This document shows positions 6,845-8,946 of a stretch of 8,946 nt of DNA, piece by piece. This DNA is from CAYPOY01 sp964412395. Lineage in GTDB: Bacteria > Chloroflexota > Anaerolineae > B4-G1. The notes below the pieces were generated by a model that saw only the letters and a program-made list of their open reading frames with translations, was not told where the DNA came from and did not search any database. The position numbers were made by a program, and so were the translations under genes. Where the stretch lies: NCBI GenBank assembly GCA_964412395.1, contig CAYPOY010000219.1:1-8946 (forward strand), given 5' to 3'. Every line of letters begins with the position of its first letter. The first letter of the stretch is position 1.

Positions 6845-7540
6845 TCACGGCGTCGCGGTGGAGGTGGGAATTGGGGACGACTGGGCAAAGATGACCTCAC
6901 GGAAGCCCAGCGCCAGGATGAGCTGCCGTACGTAGGCCTCAGCGTTCCGCTGGGCCATCTCCAGAACACCGTCCTCCAGGGCCACATCCAGGATCTCCTC
7001 CTCAGCCGCCCGACGGGCTTCCGTCTCCAGCGCCGGATTCATCCCGATCAGCCCTGTGTCCCGGTCGAAAATATAGGATTCCTGGTTGTCCAGCGTGGCG
7101 ACGAGGACCTCGGCTGGCGGCAGCATCACGACCACTGTCCCCTCGTCAGCGACGATGATGTCATCCTCCCCCATCTCACCCAGGTCTACGCCGGCGATGA
7201 CCTGACCGTGGGCCACCAAAATCAGCCGATCGCCGAAGAGGAAGGCGAAGGGTCCCCGTCTCGACTCGGCGGTGATGACCTTCTCGATAGTGTAGGAGGC
7301 TGTCTCCAGCCGGCTGAGACTGCGTACCTGGCGGATGATCGTCACCGGGTCGGGGATGATCGTGGGCGTGGGGTTGGTGATCTCCACGAACTGCTCTCGC
7401 AGCGCCTGCTCAGCCTCCTCCAGCGGCTGCGTCAGCCGTCGGACTGAGCCAATCAATGCGATTCCGCCGACGATAATGACGACGAGAGCGAGCAGAATCA
7501 ATATCAGGAACACTGTGTTGAGATTAACTTTTGAGTTCAC
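6845..7540 (-). CDS. DUF4230 family membrane-anchored protein
   Basis: A 231-residue protein of unknown function. Residues about 9-31 form one hydrophobic segment followed by SVRR, so it is probably anchored in the membrane with the rest outside; topology is inferred. Residues 36-55 look like a short coiled coil. Residues about 65-215 match the DUF4230 pattern: SLSRLETASYTIEKVITAES, FGDRLILVAHGQVIAGVDLG, a short acidic stretch, VVVMLPPAEVL, DRDTGL and a C-terminal amphipathic helix ending in ALGFREVIF. The tail SSPIPTSTATP is low in complexity. Start GTG 7540 follows AAGGAG by 8 nt and lies inside the end of the ligase gene (17-nt overlap), so the two are probably translationally coupled. No enzymatic motif is seen. 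Confidence 0.9.
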   Translation of the reverse strand: MNSKVNLNTVFLILILLALVVIIVGGIALIGSVRRLTQPLEEAEQALREQFVEITNPTPTIIPDPVTIIRQVRSLSRLETASYTIEKVITAESRRGPFAFLFGDRLILVAHGQVIAGVDLGEMGEDDIIVADEGTVVVMLPPAEVLVATLDNQESYIFDRDTGLIGMNPALETEARRAAEEEILDVALEDGVLEMAQRNAEAYVRQLILALGFREVIFAQSSPIPTSTATP

Positions 7541-8946
7541 GGGTTTCGCTCCTTGTCAGCCATTGCACCAGGCCCAGCGTCAGGAAGAAAACGAAGGCCA
7601 GGTCAATAACGAAGTAAGAGGCGTCTACCAGGCCGTGGGCCAGGAAATTAACCATTGAGCCCATCAGTCCGAGGGCCAGAGCGCGACGATCAAGGTCGGC
7701 CAGGCGGCGCAGCGGTAAAGCCTGCCGCCAGAAAGCGACCTGCAGCCAGAGCCCGGCGGCGAGGCCCAGGAGGCCCAGCCGGCATCCATAATCGAGGAAT
7801 AGGTTGTGCGGGTGAGATAGATTTGGCTCCTGCCAGGCGACAGGCAGGATGTAGCGGCCGCGGTACTGGTACAGGAAGTTATCCGGCCCGACGCCGAGCC
7901 ACAGGTGGTCGCGGAACATCATCCAGGACGAGCGCCAGAGCCGGAGGCGGAAGAAGGTGGTACCGCTGCGGGCATCGAAGAGGGAAGCGAAGCGCGGGGT
8001 GCGCAGGAGTGGGATGGCGGCTATGGCGGCCACAGACACCGCCCCCAGCGCGGCCCATAGCCACGGCCCGCCCGTCAGCACACCCAGCGCCAGCAGCGAG
8101 AGGGGCACGCCCAGGATAAGCGCACCTTTGGAGAAGCTAAGCAGCACGGCCAGTCCCACCGGGACGACGGCCAGGCCATAGGCGATGCGGCGACTGTGAG
8201 TGGCACTGAACAGGGCGACGGCCACCAGCACCGGCAGCACGCGTCCCAGGTATAGGCCGGCGTTGTTGGGCGAGCCGTAGACGGAGCGCAGGCGGTGGAA
8301 GCCTTGCTCAGCGGTGATGACGTTGACGCCGAGGCCGTACTGCACCAGGCCGATGAGGGCGACCGCGACGGCCCCAAGCACAAAGAAGTCCACCAGGCGC
8401 CACAAAGCCTTGCTCTCGAGCCGGCTCGTGCGCAGCATCAGGTAGAAGAGCGCTGGCTCCAGGATGACGACGCGCAACTCACGCAGCGCAATGTAGCGGT
8501 ACCCGGCGACGAAGGTAGAGGCGATAGCGACCAGCACGAAGAACAAGGCGGCGAGGTCGAGGGAGGGGGCAGGATGCAGGAGGCAGGATGCAGGATGCAG
8601 GAGGCAGGATGCAGGAGGCCTCTTGCTTCTTGCTTCTTGCTCCCCGCTTCTCGCCTCTCCCTTTTCACTTTGCCGGGCATGCCACTTGCCGATTTGCCTC
8701 ACTCCCCACGAGACTACGCACAGCAGCGTCGTGATCTCCGCCATCGAGAAGGCTTTGCCAAACAAGGAACGGGGGTGCAGATAGAATGGGGCCACCGCTG
8801 CAACGAGCGCCAGACCCAGATCGAGGCGTAGAAGAATGAGCGCAGCCAGCGTCAGACCACTGATGAGTGTAAGCGGGAGCCAGGGGGAGAAGTAGAACAC
8901 ACCGGCGACGACGAGGATGGCGGCAAGGGCCGGGGAGGATGCAGGA
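7524..8946 (-). CDS. O-antigen ligase / Wzy-type polytopic membrane protein (5' end outside window)
   Basis: Probably a GT-C-like integral membrane protein that transfers or polymerises lipid-linked glycans at the outer face of the membrane. The frame stays open to the window edge: residues PASSPALAAILVVAGV precede the GTG at 8900, which has no ribosome binding site, so the true start is likely further right. About ten or more hydrophobic segments are visible. Counting from GTG 8900, the family signature lies at 317-377: FRLRLWRSSWMMFRDHLWLG, GVGPDNF, then SHPHNLFLDYGCRLGLLG. RLRSVYGSPNNAG at 203-215 fits the conserved loop. A hydrophilic insertion of about 38 residues (78-115), encoded by heptamer arrays, separates two membrane helices. 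Ligase, polymerase and generic Wzy_C proteins cannot be told apart from sequence alone. The stop overlaps the DUF4230 start. Confidence 0.88.
   Translation of the reverse strand, partial: PASSPALAAILVVAGVFYFSPWLPLTLISGLTLAALILLRLDLGLALVAAVAPFYLHPRSLFGKAFSMAEITTLLCVVSWGVRQIGKWHARQSEKGEARSGEQEARSKRPPASCLLHPASCLLHPAPSLDLAALFFVLVAIASTFVAGYRYIALRELRVVILEPALFYLMLRTSRLESKALWRLVDFFVLGAVAVALIGLVQYGLGVNVITAEQGFHRLRSVYGSPNNAGLYLGRVLPVLVAVALFSATHSRRIAYGLAVVPVGLAVLLSFSKGALILGVPLSLLALGVLTGGPWLWAALGAVSVAAIAAIPLLRTPRFASLFDARSGTTFFRLRLWRSSWMMFRDHLWLGVGPDNFLYQYRGRYILPVAWQEPNLSHPHNLFLDYGCRLGLLGLAAGLWLQVAFWRQALPLRRLADLDRRALALGLMGSMVNFLAHGLVDASYFVIDLAFVFFLTLGLVQWLTRSETRELKS
7549..7554 (-). promoter_or_regulatory. 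Shine-Dalgarno site of the DUF4230 gene inside the ligase gene
   Basis: AAGGAG on the minus strand, 8 nt before GTG 7540. It supports the GTG start and the 17-nt overlap with the upstream ligase gene. Confidence 0.75.
8569..8669. repeat. Two abutting heptanucleotide arrays inside the ligase gene
   Basis: On the + strand 8569-8617 is seven perfect-period units of GCAGGAT or GCAGGAG. After GCC, 8621-8669 continues with TCTTGCT three times, then CCCCGCT, TCTCGCC, TCTCCCT, TTTCACT, which on the minus strand is a degrading GCAAGAA-type array. The two halves therefore face each other. In the ligase frame (minus strand) the first array reads as a seven-residue repeat, ASCLLHP, because three heptamers make seven codons; the other half gives Glu/Arg/Ser-rich sequence. 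Confidence 0.9.
8934..8946. repeat. Start of another heptamer array at the window edge
   Basis: GGAGGAT followed by GCAGGA, cut by the window end. The sequence matches the unit of the array at 8569-8617, so a further array probably extends to the right, within or just before the start of the ligase gene. Confidence 0.4.

Noticed and set aside
8295..8831. A + strand open frame of 178 residues within the ligase region.
   Set aside because: It is antisense to membrane helices and the ligase frame, and its repeat-derived segment comes from the heptamer array.

Overview
The window looks like a piece of a GC-rich bacterial genome, most plausibly a member of the Chloroflexota (Anaerolineae/Caldilineae-like). 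That is inference, not a database match. It rests on the very large BTAD-STAND-TPR regulator, the secreted protease ending in an aromatic/Leu-Pro-Leu tail, the DUF4230 protein, and coding sequences interrupted in frame by G/C-run palindromes and heptanucleotide arrays. A run of exactly 10 Ns suggests a draft, probably metagenomic, scaffold.

Layout. Bases 1-106 hold an inverted and tandem repeat upstream of a 1210-residue regulator (107-3739, +): an N-terminal winged helix and BTAD domain, a MalT-like P-loop NTPase, a long TPR superhelix and a short HEAT-like C-terminus. A strong stem-loop terminator (3768-3799) follows. The intergenic stretch 3740-4114 carries simple repeats and, just before the next gene, a 30-bp sequence identical to the one before the regulator and at nearly the same distance from the start codon. 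The next gene (4115-6183, +) encodes a secreted zinc metalloprotease of metzincin type with two Ig-like modules; an assembly gap at 4543-4552 breaks its frame. It converges, 23 bp away, on a leftward gene set: an O-antigen ligase/polymerase-type membrane protein (starts beyond the right edge, stop at 7524), a DUF4230 membrane-anchored protein (7540-6845, overlapping the ligase by 17 nt) and an Af1521-like macro-domain protein (6761-6207).

How they may work together. The regulator has the build of a signal-integrating STAND ATPase that binds DNA through its N-terminal winged helix. The shared leader repeat makes the metalloprotease a candidate co-regulated gene or target. The leftward genes are probably one transcript, at least for the ligase and DUF4230 pair; no shared function can be read from the sequence.

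The most distinctive property of the window is repeat invasion. Two repeat classes, a palindrome of C-runs and G-runs and a degenerate heptamer of type GCARNNN, occur between genes and also in frame inside three of the five genes. The internal copies sit at domain linkers or loops where the protein can tolerate them.
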